Source: Siphonodentalium dalli
Taxonomy: Eukaryota; Mollusca; Scaphopoda; Gadilida; Siphonodentaliidae
Direction of reading: 5' to 3'
Assembly (NCBI GenBank): GCA_032622095.1
Contig: CP136068.1
Location: 160,721,465 to 160,785,464, forward strand
Length of the DNA stretch: 64,000 nucleotides
Numbering within the stretch: position 1 is the stretch's first letter; every line of letters starts with the position of its first letter. A program made the translations under genes and the position numbers. Below are positions 47,501 through 54,990 of this stretch, in pieces. Below the pieces are notes generated by a model. The model saw only the letters and a program-made list of their open reading frames with translations. It ran no database searches and had not been told where the DNA came from.

Positions 47501-49877
47501 TCTAACACAAACCCTAACCCTTACCAAGCCCTAGCTTAAACCCTATTAGTATCCATAACCCGAACACAATCACGCTTACCCAAACCCTAGCCCTAACCCT
47601 GATCATAATCATAACCATAACATTAACCTTGATCCTAACTCTCACCCTTTATATATCCAAACCCTATAATAACCCTTCAACTAGCTTTAGCACTAAACCC
47701 TGACCTAACCGCAATCCCAAACCCTAGCTAATCATAATTGTAACTCTATCCCTAACCCTGAACATAATTATAATCCTAGCTTAGCTTCAAACCTAAAAAC
47801 AAACCCTATCATCTCTAAACCTAACCTAACTCTAACTCAAGACCTCAACCTAATTATAATCCTAACCCTAATCCTAATCCTAATCATAACCTAACCTAAC
47901 CTAACCCCTACCTAACACACACCAACCTAACCTAACATAGCATAACCTTAACCCTAACCAAAAACTAACCCTGACGACAACCCTAACCATAACGATAATC
48001 ATAACCTAACCATAACGATAACCATAAGCACAACGATAACCCTAACCCTAACAATAACCCCAACCCTAACCCAAACCAAACCCTACCATACCCAACACTT
48101 ACCATAACGATAACTATAACCTTAACCATACCCTAACCCTGAACACAACTTAACCCCAGCCATAACGTAACCCTAACCATAACCCTAACATTAAACCTAA
48201 CGTAACCCTAACGTAACCATAGCTAACTTAACACTCACCATAACCTAACCCTGACCCTAGCCATACCGTAACCCTAATATAACCTAACCCTAACGTAACT
48301 CTAACCCTAACCAACCCTAGGTTCCTAACCCATACCATAACCATAACCTAAACCTAACCAAACGCTAACCCTAACCTAACCATGACGTAAACCTAACCAT
48401 AACCCTAATGTAAACATAACCATAACGATAACACTAACGTAAACCTAACCATAACGATAACACTAACCCTAACCATAACCCTAACCTAACCATAACGTAA
48501 ACCTAACCCTAACCCTAACGTAAACATAACCCTAACCCTAACGTAAACATAAACCTAACCATAACCATAACGTAAACCTAACCCTAACCATAACGTAAAC
48601 ATAACCATAACGATAACACTAACCCTAACCATAACCCTAACCTAACCTTAACCATAACCAAACTCTAACCCTTACCATAACCTAACCCTAACGTAAACAT
48701 AACCATAACGATAACACTAACCCTAACCATAACCCTAACCTAACCTTAACCATAACCAAACTCTAACCCTTACCATAACCTAACCCTAACGTAAACATAA
48801 CCATAACGATAACACTAACCCTAATCATAACCCTAACCTAACCTTAACCATAACCAAACTCTAACCCTTACCATAACCTAACTCTAACGTAAAGTTGTAA
48901 ACCTAACCATAACACTAGCCATAACCTAAGCATAATCCTAACCATAACGATAACACTAACCATAACCCTAACCGAACCCCTAACCCTAACCAAACGCTAA
49001 CCATAACCCTAGCCATAACCATAGCATAACCCTGACCCTAATCCTAAGTAACTCTAACCATAATCCTAACCTAACCCCAACCCTAACCAAACGCTAACCC
49101 TAACCATAACCATAACCGTAACCCTAACCGTAACCAGAACCATAACCCTAACCATAACCCTAAATCTTACCCCAATCTTACCCTCATTATTACGCATCGT
49201 ATTATTGATTCACTACTGTGTCCATTGCAGACTGTCTAACGTGGTTCAAAGCAGGTAATACGACCGATGGCGTATACAGAATCAGTCCCTATTACGGTTC
49301 ACCTGAAATGAATGTTGTCTGTGACATGACGACAAACGGTGGAGGTTGGACGGTGTTTCAACAGAGAAGAGATGAATCGGTCGATTTCTATCGGAACTGG
49401 AGCGAATACGTCAGCGGATTCGGAAATGTAACTCTAAGTGGAAACTACTGGCTAGGTTTGAGAAATATACGCAGATTAGGTCGCACCTCAGATCTCTATG
49501 TTAAAATGCGAGAGCCGAACGGGAAGAGTACGTATGCAAAGTATTCAAGCTTCCACATAGCAAACAGTACGAACATGTACACTCTCAATGTGGCCGGGTA
49601 TACTGGTACCGCTGGAGATTCAATGAGTTACAGCAATGGGAAGAAATTTAGCACTCCCGATAGAGACTTTACCCCACGAGGGTGTACAACATCAGACAAG
49701 TGTACAGAATATCGCCATGGCAGCTGGTGGTATGACTGCTGCTCCCTTTCGAATTTGAACGGACGGTACCTCAATACGGCCGATGATATATATAGGCAGT
49801 CGGGGATGTTATGGCATCAAACCAGAGGTTACACTTCCATGACGTTCACACGTATGATGCTCCGACGACGTGTGTGA
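20054..49877 (+). CDS. PAN/apple - Thr-rich - fibrinogen-domain secreted lectin (four exons)
   Basis: Model: exons 20054-20422, 28557-28635, 43912-44721 and 49231-49877. Phases agree at each junction (0, then 1, then 1). The total is 1905 nt, giving 634 residues plus stop. Order of parts: a hydrophobic signal peptide (residues about 8-30), PAN/apple-like cysteines (about 75-110), a 26-residue linker with two cysteines, about 265 residues of Thr/Pro/Ala mucin-like stalk, then a fibrinogen-related domain of about 215 residues. Such proteins (FREPs, ficolin-like lectins) bind microbial or acetylated surface sugars outside the cell. The stalk should be O-glycosylated. Introns of 8.1, 15.3 and 4.5 kb are packed with transposons. 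I saw no reliable promoter; a TATAAAAG near 19594 is too far upstream to call. Exon 2 and the joining of exons 1 and 3 are inferred from splice sites and phase, not from transcripts. Confidence 0.72.
20825..21281. mobile_element. TA-flanked MITE with a hairpin at each end, copy 1
   Basis: 457 bp. Terminal inverted repeat TGTGACCCGCCATATCAAAT, flanked by TA on both sides (20823-20824, 21282-21283), as in Tc1/mariner-type elements. Each end also carries its own hairpin: CATTCTCTTATATATGCGAG, a short loop containing GACC, then the exact inverse. The 25-bp arm therefore appears four times. Non-coding. A second copy is at 59022-59481. It lies in intron 1 of the lectin gene. Confidence 0.85.
21398..21738. 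mobile_element. TTAA-flanked foldback MITE
   Basis: 341 bp and nearly a complete palindrome. The left end AGGGGTACTGTACACTAAAT has its inverse at the right, with TTAA on both sides (21394-21397 and 21739-21742). The arms remain complementary to the centre near 21560 (for example CATGGTAATTATAA against its inverse). It could fold into one long hairpin if transcribed; it lies in intron 1. Confidence 0.8.
22278..22345 (-). repeat. Inverted stub of the 31-bp minisatellite
   Basis: Contains the reverse complements of two repeat units (GATAAAGTTAACC and GGTTACCCAGG) in orientation opposite to the array beginning at 22521. It is separated from the array by about 175 bp of unique sequence. Confidence 0.6.
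22521..23415. repeat. 31-bp minisatellite
   Basis: About 28 units of AACCTGGGTAACTTTATCAC followed by AATCTCCCCTC. Variant units lacking bases (GGTTAACTATCACAATCTCC) recur at regular intervals, showing a higher-order repeat of several units. The last units are looser and include AAAACAAAC interruptions. Located in intron 1. Confidence 0.92.
24267..25202. mobile_element. TTAA-flanked non-autonomous DNA element, 0.94 kb
   Basis: The left end GGGGGAGACGCACGTTTT pairs with the right end AAAACGTGCGTCTGACCC (two mismatches). TTAA stands outside both ends (24263-24266, 25203-25206). The interior is AT-rich with no coding frame. Located in intron 1. Confidence 0.7.
25260..25375. repeat. 53-bp tandem duplication
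   Basis: TATATACACGTTTRGTACAA followed by AYACTGCATCCACCAGGCC occurs twice head to tail with few differences. Confidence 0.8.
25971..26090. repeat. Two-copy tandem duplication, unit about 68 bp
   Basis: AGCGCTGCCAG, CCTAACA, TTTAAAC, GGTTTACGCTG and TAGCGCAT recur in the same order in both copies. Confidence 0.7.
26709..26970. repeat. Two-copy tandem duplication, unit about 130 bp
   Basis: TGACGTTAGCTTTCACCTGG through GGAATAAGAATG is present twice, starting near 26710 and 26840, with only a few base changes. Confidence 0.85.
27020..27390. repeat. 49-bp minisatellite (CGGCAGCCATCTTGGATCGC)
   Basis: About seven and a half copies of a 49-bp unit with TTTCGCGGTATTCAG and CGGCAGCCATCTTGGATCGC. 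Because 49 is one more than a multiple of three, all three forward frames stay open with rotated versions of one peptide, so these frames are not genes. Single diverged units lie at about 26168-26210 and 27708-27755. Confidence 0.92.
27890..28446. repeat. 16-bp minisatellite (GGTTCAATAGTCCGAG)
   Basis: About 35 copies of a 16-bp unit with AGTCCGAG/GGTCCGAG/AGTCCGAT variants. It ends 110 bp before exon 2 of the lectin gene, so it borders that exon's splice acceptor region. Confidence 0.92.
28557..28635 (+). CDS. Exon 2: 26-residue linker of the lectin gene
   Basis: A 79-nt exon bounded by a strong acceptor (TGTCTGTTTGTTTATTACAG) and a good donor (A|GTAAGA). It begins in phase 0 and ends in phase 1, exactly what is needed to bridge exon 1 (ending phase 0) and exon 3 (starting phase 1). 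The peptide starts [14 protein letters not shown] and carries two cysteines that could pair with each other or with the PAN cysteines. It has no recognised domain. The inference rests on splice sites and phase, and chance agreement cannot be excluded. Confidence 0.6.
28713..28952 (+). repeat. 5' LTR, internally deleted
   Basis: Matches 41831-41905 and then 42465-42615 of the right LTR; the roughly 560 bp between these parts is missing here. A (GCAT)n run abuts its start, so the exact 5' edge is uncertain. Confidence 0.75.
28954..28964 (+). other. Primer-binding site of the LTR retrotransposon
   Basis: TGGTGGCGCAG begins one to two bases after the last LTR-homologous base. TGG is the complement of the tRNA CCA end; the tRNA is not identified. 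Confidence 0.65.
29032..30022 (+). pseudogene. Decayed gag of the LTR retrotransposon
   Basis: ATG at 29032 opens a frame with [12 protein letters not shown] and NLQYT, which stops after 34 codons. The same protein continues through shifted frames: LMLGQ near 29270, a good 102-codon stretch at 29270-29578 ([33 protein letters not shown]), [14 protein letters not shown] near 29640, and a Cys/His-containing part ending [14 protein letters not shown] near 29960-29990 that looks like the remains of a nucleic-acid-binding knuckle. A 27-bp triplication (ACATATCCGCCACGTCCAG) expands it at 29756-29835. Gag would package the element RNA. The pogo-like element at 30025 interrupts it, and its tail resumes at 35204. 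Confidence 0.75.
30795..33252 (-). pseudogene. LINE ORF2: endonuclease and truncated reverse transcriptase
   Basis: Starts at ATG 33252. Endonuclease motifs in order: HININGL (N of motif I), DETKL (catalytic E), YNPP, GDYNAKH, LDIAIAT and SSDHLPL (catalytic D-H). A frameshift at the GGGG stretch near 32870 moves the frame from the first motifs to the rest. After KQVKAAVK (32034) the linker leads abruptly to RT motif A ([13 protein letters not shown], about 31750), so the RT fingers are deleted. Motif B (LRAGTPQG, about 31570) is in another frame and is followed by a stop. Motif C (QFADDLGLW) and the thumb ([12 protein letters not shown]) are intact in the frame ending at 30795. It nicks target DNA and copies the element RNA when functional; here it is dead. 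Confidence 0.88.
33478..34652 (-). pseudogene. LINE ORF1: coiled coil, zinc-knuckle RNA-binding protein
   Basis: ATG at 34652. The first part ([20 protein letters not shown]) has heptad-like Leu/Ile spacing suited to a coiled coil. A frameshift before about 34490 leads into a 338-codon frame with a basic, Ser/Thr-rich region, an RRM/PRE-like part ([15 protein letters not shown]), and two knuckles at the end: C-x2-C-x4-H-x4-C ([14 protein letters not shown]) and C-x2-C-x3-H-x4-C ([13 protein letters not shown]). It would coat the element RNA. A further frame (33427-33182) with ordinary coding composition probably holds its C-terminus after another shift. Confidence 0.85.
35605..36693. mobile_element. 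Hairpin-bearing insert in the RT region, about 1.1 kb
   Basis: Breaks the RT sequence between KTIV and STCVLGW. The flanking hexamers TTGTTA (35599-35604) and TTGCTA (36694-36699) look like a target duplication with one change. The left part has GTCGCCCGCTGACCCGGGAG followed by ACATTG, and related phrases recur inverted at the right end. No terminal inverted repeats at the exact ends and no coding capacity; the class is unknown. Confidence 0.5.
36537..36687. repeat. 151-bp near-perfect palindrome
   Basis: From ACAGTTGTTGCCC to GGGCGACAACTGT, with arms containing GGGAGACATTGAGATTTGTC and CACCCGCTCGAGAAC and a 3-base centre (TTC) near 36612. Only a few mismatches. Confidence 0.85.
37487..37974. 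mobile_element. 488-bp insert with 12-bp direct repeats
   Basis: AAACTCAGTTCG occurs at 37475-37486 and again at 37975-37986. Removing the insert and one copy rejoins the pol reading frame (AWK, a stop, then TQFECHD). No inverted termini; the right end is AT-rich with an AATAAA. A 12-bp duplication suggests target-primed retrotransposition (SINE-like or truncated LINE), but no RNA polymerase III promoter box was recognised. Confidence 0.55.
38158..39522. mobile_element. 1.37-kb inverted-repeat element with 9-bp target duplication
   Basis: The termini TAGTCCAAGTCTTCTTGTAC and onward pair over about 46 bp with the right end (39477-39522) with three mismatches. TACTTCGCG stands immediately outside both ends (38149-38157, 39523-39531). 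Removing the element and one copy restores the pol frame from VVLR to GVRL. Nine-base duplications are usual for Mutator-like elements; no transposase is visible inside. Confidence 0.75.
39872..41076. repeat. 22-bp minisatellite inside the integrase sequence
   Basis: About 53 units of TTAGATGGACCGCTTTCTGT followed by TA, with YGC/CAC variants and a few short or hybrid units. The first unit (CCATTAGATGGACCGTTTCT) reads as the conserved integrase words RPLDGPF, and integrase sequence resumes right after the array, so the array grew from the coding sequence itself. Confidence 0.92.
41794..41808 (+). other. Polypurine tract of the LTR retrotransposon
   Basis: AAAAAAGGAAGAAAA lies just upstream of the right LTR start (about 41822-41831). 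Confidence 0.55.
41822..42615 (+). repeat. 3' LTR (about 0.79 kb)
   Basis: Begins TGTGTTAGGATATCAG and ends CCTTACTGGC. The ends match the left LTR; the middle 560 bp are absent there. A 4-6-bp target duplication could not be confirmed because the left edge is obscured by (GCAT)n. Confidence 0.75.
42616..43911. other. Remainder of intron 2
   Basis: AT-rich, no gene seen. Contains the 41-bp tandem repeat at 43551-43720 and ends at the exon 3 acceptor (CTATATTTTAG). Confidence 0.55.
43551..43720. repeat. 41-bp tandem repeat, four units
   Basis: GTAACTAAGGCGTCGTTAGG followed by TCTCGTTCAATCAGAATCGAG, four times with few substitutions, ending about 190 bp before exon 3. Confidence 0.9.
43912..44721 (+). 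CDS. Exon 3: Thr/Pro/Ala-rich mucin-like stalk
   Basis: An 810-nt exon, phase 1 at both ends, so it could be skipped or lengthened by triplets without breaking the frame. It starts (after AG at 43910-43911) with [19 protein letters not shown] and then becomes runs of Thr, Pro and Ala, ending VPSVS before G|GTAGGT. The DNA is CAA/CCA/GCA triplets, so the forward Gln/His frame and the reverse Val/Cys frames are open too. Only the Thr frame joins the fibrinogen exon correctly: its last base plus AC makes the Asp of DCLTW. Such stalks are extended and O-glycosylated. The array is likely to vary in length between alleles. Confidence 0.78.
45881..46101. repeat. 221-bp foldback
   Basis: CGCGGCCGTATTGGAT at the left is matched inverted (ATCCAATATGGCCGCG) at the right. 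The inner arms GTGGTTTTAGTGCTAC and TGGAGTAGCATTCCATATATGG pair with their inverses around a centre near 46008. It is probably the core of a MITE whose outer ends are degraded. Confidence 0.7.
46165..46270. repeat. About 42-bp tandem repeat, two to three units
   Basis: CACTTCTTC, AATATYTCCGTTATTTCGTC and AACA recur head to tail. Confidence 0.7.
47428..49180 (+). repeat. Telomere-like degenerate CCCTAA block in intron 3
   Basis: 1.75 kb of CCCTAACC, CCATAACC, CCTAACGTAA and CGATAACACTAACC variants. Exact CCCTAA hexamers are mixed with CATAAC and CGTAAC variants. Longer units of roughly 120-130 bp repeat between about 48420 and 48880. The C-rich strand is the sense strand of the lectin gene. 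The block ends about 50 bp before the exon 4 acceptor. Confidence 0.9.
49231..49877 (+). CDS. Exon 4: fibrinogen-related C-terminal domain (FReD)
   Basis: Acceptor TGTCCATTGCAG at 49230; the exon starts in phase 1 and ends TGA at 49877. Hallmarks in order: [38 protein letters not shown], the [11 protein letters not shown] loop, [38 protein letters not shown] and the C-terminal TRMMLRR. This is a full-length domain of about 215 residues. It recognises acetylated or other sugars in ficolins, tachylectins and FREPs. Odd points: the calcium loop keeps DRD but then reads FTPRGC instead of the usual Asp/Asn run. Two extra cysteines (RGCTTSDKC) and a doubled Cys (YDCC) suggest an altered disulfide layout. 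Confidence 0.92.
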
Positions 49878-50166
49878 ATGGGTGATTCCACCGAAAGCCA
49901 CACGGGGTGGGGCATAACTTGAAACAATCGTCTGCTCAAATACATTGATTGATTTTATTGTCTGTTTTACTCACATATCAAGAGCATACCTTGTTCTCGT
50001 CTTTAACTGTGAACATTACAATGAGCGTCATGTAAAAAGAAAGAAACTGTTATAACCAGGGTTCGCGCTGCCACTTGCCAAATTTGCCAATGGCAAAAAT
50101 AATTCACATTTGGCAAAAAATATTTTCATTTGGCAAAAGTTTTGGCAAGTCACTTTTTAATTGCTC

Positions 50167-50172
50167 AATAAA
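50167..50172 (+). terminator. First AATAAA after the lectin stop codon
   Basis: No AATAAA or ATTAAA occurs between the stop (49877) and the hAT element (50057). This one, 290 bp after the stop, lies inside the element, so the transposon may provide the polyadenylation signal. Confidence 0.45.
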
Positions 50173-51129
50173 GTTGAAAATTATCGGTCAATCAATACCA
50201 TTCATTATAGGAAACTATTACAATAGCATTATATAGGTGGTGTTTTATATGGTTTCAGAAAAGTTATCACCTCCAATAAGATGCAGTTAATCTGGTAACA
50301 TTATTATCAATGGGTGGAGGCACTGGAGGGATTACCAATATTTATTGTGATGGTAGTGTTTACATAGCTAATCCTCTTGTGATGTTCCCTTCTGGTGAAG
50401 CAACTCTTCTACCATTTTATTGTTCGGTAACTGGTTTATTGTTGTATAGTAAACCACAATAGAAATGCATTCGAGCAGAACTATTAACTAACTGCTTTCC
50501 TATCGATATCAAACATCGTTCAAACCACGAGTGTCGAAACATAATACTCAATAAAGGTTGCAGAAAATGATACTATCAGCAGGGGGGGGGGGGGGGTCGC
50601 GGAAAAAATTTACATATATAGGGCGAAAAAAATGTTTTTGCCCCACTCGGGGACCCGCCACCCCTCTACCTGCAATTTTTTTCCGCCCAATTTTTGGGAC
50701 CCACCCCCAAAATCTTACAAAAAACATAAAATATAAACCAAATCATAGCCTAGCAAAGAATTGTTACGTTTCTTATTATTTAATACTATTCCCAGCATTT
50801 TAATAAACCTCTAAACTGCTCTAAAGGGAGATAATTCTATTAGTATAAAAAGTGGAAATGCTGAATGCATGCACTTAAAAACATTGGGCATTATGCCATA
50901 AAACATAATAATTATGAGGTAATACATGTCCTGATATCCTCAATAACTCCATATTCTTTTATATAACAATAGTATAAGATGTTTTAGAGCCAATGCCCAA
51001 TAGTAATACTGTAGTAATAGGGGTAGAACAAATTTCATCTCCCCTATTTCTGTAATATATATCTGCACATGGGTATGATGGGACCCAAGGAAGGTCACAC
51101 TCACAGCAGCTCACAGTCTAAATACATGT

Positions 51130-51417
51130 ATGTATGTCATGTTGGTGTGCAGATTGACATTTACCAATATTAGTGAAGAATTGGTAGTATTATTAACTTA
51201 TTATCAGAGTATAAAGTCACTTAGTTTAAAGCCAGCAGAGATATCCAAGCCACGGTCACCTTGTACAAACCGTCCGTATACATGTGGGTGCCCCCTGTGC
51301 AACGTGGTTTACTGGACGTATCACATGGAAACCCATTATAAGAACAGGCATCCTGGATCAGACTGTCCAGTTGAGATATGTGACTCTGGGAAAGTTCGCA
51401 TGAAGAGAGTTGCATAG
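51130..51417 (+). pseudogene. BED/C2H2-like zinc-finger remnant in the hAT-like element
   Basis: An open frame of 95 codons without a convincing start. Its second half reads RPYTCGCPLCNVVYWTYHME then THYKNRHPG: C-x2-C-x11-H-x4-H, close to the BED/C2H2 fingers that hAT transposases use to bind their ends. It ends at a stop after KVRMKRVA, with no catalytic domain following. It could be a captured host finger exon, but its position inside matched hAT ends favours a transposase fragment. Confidence 0.5.
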
Positions 51418-52601
51418 ATTACCTGTGCAGTTTGATCCAGGTTAGTATGATTTATAATTAGTTTCAAGAACAAAGTTCATATTAGTCATGTTTATATTCT
51501 AGCTTTATGTTGCATATGGAATAAGTTGAGACTTTAATTCCAAAAGCTACTTTTATAGTTACATTGCTCTATCCTGCTATATCCTAAATTGAATATCAAA
51601 GCAACCAATAATGAACAAGCAACTAATAATTACAATACCATATGTATTGGCAGTCAAATAACTGATATACTACCTTACTACATGTATCTGTACAGTACGT
51701 AACTTCTTAGACTTGTGAATAATAACTGTGGTTGAATTAATATCACAAAAGGCTAAGCTTTCATATTGTTATCCAAATAGTATGAACTTTTTGTATGAGT
51801 TATTTTGTTTTATAGTTTTAAACCAGTGGAATATAGTGGAATTGCTATTTTTGTTTGAATCATCAAGTTTATCTTGATAACAAATAATATCCATTATGTG
51901 GATTAAGAACAGAAGATGGTAATCATTTCATAATTATGCTTATATGCAAGCATTGTCGACTGATCGTGTCTGAGCATATCATTATGTTATAACAGTAAAC
52001 AAATTTGTCAAAAGTAATTGCAAAATTCATCACAGAATTCATCAATATAAACTCAGCTTTATATTTTGTTCAAACCCTTAAAGGGATACACATGTGTATA
52101 TATAGCTATAACATGCACTTTGACATCCAATTGAAAGGCTATCTTGGATATGCATATTATAAATGTTTGTTCTTGTGTTTTAATGTTTGTTATATGATTT
52201 GTTTATATATATATAATATATCTTTCATCCGTCGAAATCTGGTACATTAATTTTGACATACATCAGCATACATACACCCCTAAATGGTAGTTAGTTCTGG
52301 TTAGTATTTTTTAACTAGCCTAGTGTGTCATATGGTTGATATTAACAGATTACATGAGCACAAAAACAGTGATTTTAAGTGGAGGAAAAAATTAGCATTT
52401 TTTGTCATTTACGCATTTTTTCTGGGTCCAAATGACCCACACACCCCCGCCCTATATATGGAATTTTTGTGCGCGACCCCCCCCCCTGCTATCAGGGATA
52501 ACATTTGGCAAATTCTAATAGAATTTTGCAAAAAAATATTTTCATTTGGCAAATTATCTGGCAAAAGTAAATTTCGGTCCAGCGCGAACCCTGGTTATAA
52601 C

Positions 52602-54589
52602 CATGGATACCTATCCAACATCGGATGAAACATTGCAAGATCAGTAAAATATTTGACAAAACGAACGTTGTTTAAAGCAGTCAAATTAACACTGAGTGTA
52701 TGTGCAGATATCCGAATTAATGTGAATAAAGATGGCATCAGAATTTTCAATGCAGTGCAATGCGATTTATCACATCTCAGTTTATCTCGTTGTTCCCATG
52801 TTTGGAATGTTAACGGTGCTCAATCTCTTCTCAGCACCACTCCCAACACCACTTCCAATAACACCACTTCCAACAACAACAACAACAACAACTTTTCTAA
52901 GAAATGTGTTGTGAATGCATGTTTTCATTATTATTCCCAAAATCAGAAGACAAACATTAGGGCTCGTGTTCACCGACACGATTTATATATAGTCCGGGTA
53001 GTTTATATCGACGAGGCTCAACGCGAAGTTATATGTGGTCGTCGTATGGGCAGACATCACCGCTGAAAGTATGTAATGGCTGTAATAATAATCATGGGTT
53101 GGTGGGAATGCCACGAGAAGTGAGTGTCTTCCTTAAACCATTGGTGCGCACACAAAGCAATGCATTTTCGTGGGTACACATTGTGGAGTATGCCATAAGG
53201 GCGATATCAAGTTACAAGTCAACAGAATAGAAAGAAGTATAATAAAGTGACATAGCAGATAAACAACAAGCACAGATGAATAGTTTATTGCATACAAATA
53301 TAAGTACAGATATTCTGATATGTGAATGTTGCTAGGCAGTGTGAGAGTGCATGCACGATGAAATATTTTAGAGAAAATTTTAATAATTACTACGACCAGG
53401 TCTAAATATGTCACAATTACAAAGTTGGGTGTACCGGAAAATAACAGTGGACTGCGGAGGTCATCAGAAGCGCACATGGATTCTGTAATGGTCAGAATGT
53501 GTCTATAAGATTATTCAATCAAGGGCATTAATTTTGACTATTGTGGATCACCGGTTACATAAAACATGCAAATATCATATATGTAAAATAAAACATGTGC
53601 ATATCACTTATCACATGTTTGGTTCATTTCAACCATGAGCAACCGTGAGAAAGGTCGAGAAAAATACATCACGTGACGAAATGAATTATTTCTTCAGCAC
53701 TCCACAGAAAAATGATTCAGTTTGGGTCTCTGCACCTCTATACAAGAAAACTAAGATGCATGCATCAGGTCACCCATGAACTATTAATCATAGAATTCTT
53801 GTAGCTATCTATTATACATTTTGGAATATCTGTCTGTAAGTATGTGTGTATGAATGTATGTATGTATGTGTGTTATAGAGTCGAACATTTCTCGACCGAT
53901 CCGACTCGGATTTGGTATTTAACTTGTCAACTTGACCTCGCTCATAGGCATGTTTCTGGACCTTGACCGATCCGACTAAAATTTTGTGTGCAGGACTACT
54001 TTGATCCCGGGAGCAATATGGACGGGTCCAATTTCACGTGGGACCATGTCCTCGACCGTGCTGATATATGCATGTTTCTGGACCAATTGAACAATAGTTT
54101 GTCCAGACGCTGTATATACCGGGTACTGCCCAGATGGAGGCGATCACAAAGAAATCCCTAAATAGCCTGAGTACATCAGCTAGTATTATATATTTCTAGA
54201 TTTAGTTACAAACTATTAGCTGTATATTGTACAAAGAAATGTTTGACAAATGTATCTATATCAATATTACCAGAGGTGTCATTAAAAATTGATACGACGA
54301 AACAAAATTTTGAAGGGTGCATGTGAATAATAGGATCATATGTAAAACAAATTTATGGACGCTTATTAATTTTCATTGGACTACATGTATCAGGTAAATT
54401 TTTATATTTCAAATGACAGGAATGTGGAATGCTACATCTTATTACAGATTATTTCCACATATAATCAGTGACTACAGGCAGTCTGACAAAATAAAGTTTC
54501 AGCGACACTCTATCTGAAGAGGGTGATAATTTCATCTGTTACAGTGAATGGAGCGATTATGAATCTGGAAAGCTGAAATTTCTAAGTAA
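52602..54589. other. Gene-free stretch
   Basis: No recognisable gene. CAA/CCA-type triplets near 52840-52900 make a Thr/Asn-rich frame (52653-53066) without domain motifs. A short duplicated phrase with GACCGATCCGACT and CATGTTTCTGGACC recurs between 53890 and 54080. Confidence 0.45.
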
Positions 54590-54990
54590 TACTAGATATC
54601 GACATGAAGCGATAACATATAACGTAAATTCAATATGGCCGCTGGCGACCATTTTTTCCTATGAAATTAAAAAAATATTTGATAGCTCTCATCTAATAGA
54701 TAAATATCAAGATAAAATGAAGTTTGGTGATGATCGGATGAGTGAAGTGGACTGTAGGCTGTGCTAAAGGGTTTAGTAATGCTAATAGTAACATCCAAAA
54801 TCGCTGTCAGTGGCATGTTTTTAAACAAAATTCGGAAAAAACACACTATACTCCCATCTTGTTGTTATCCCGAAGATCCATATGAAGTTTATTAACGATT
54901 GGACAAGTAGGGTATACCAAATTATTGAGTCATGGAAAGAATAAAATCGAAGATGGTCATTGGCGGCCATGTCTTTCATCAAAACTCGGA
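54590..54990. repeat. Diverged array of the AAGATGGC repeat family
   Basis: Three units about 160 bp apart with ATGGCCGCTGGCGACCAT, ATCGCTGTCAGTGGCATG and AGATGGTCATTGGCGGCC, each followed by TCCCATCT or similar and TGAAGTTT. It is the same family as 18025-18560. Confidence 0.7.

Larger units (their letters stand above)
50057..52593. mobile_element. hAT-like DNA element with 8-bp target duplication, 2.5 kb
   Basis: GTTATAAC stands on both sides (50049-50056 and 52594-52601) and fits the hAT target pattern (T at position 2, A at 7). The termini CAGGGTTCGCGCTG are exact inverses. Both ends carry repeated ATTTGGCAAA words, as expected of hAT subterminal repeats. Inside is a zinc-finger-like remnant (51130-51417), a G run near 50582 and AT-rich sequence, but no hAT dimerisation motif. 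It is a degenerate or non-autonomous copy. Confidence 0.85.

Noticed and set aside
47428-49180. True chromosome end
   Set aside because: The block is degenerate, lies within an intron, and is followed by an intact exon and 14 kb of further sequence.
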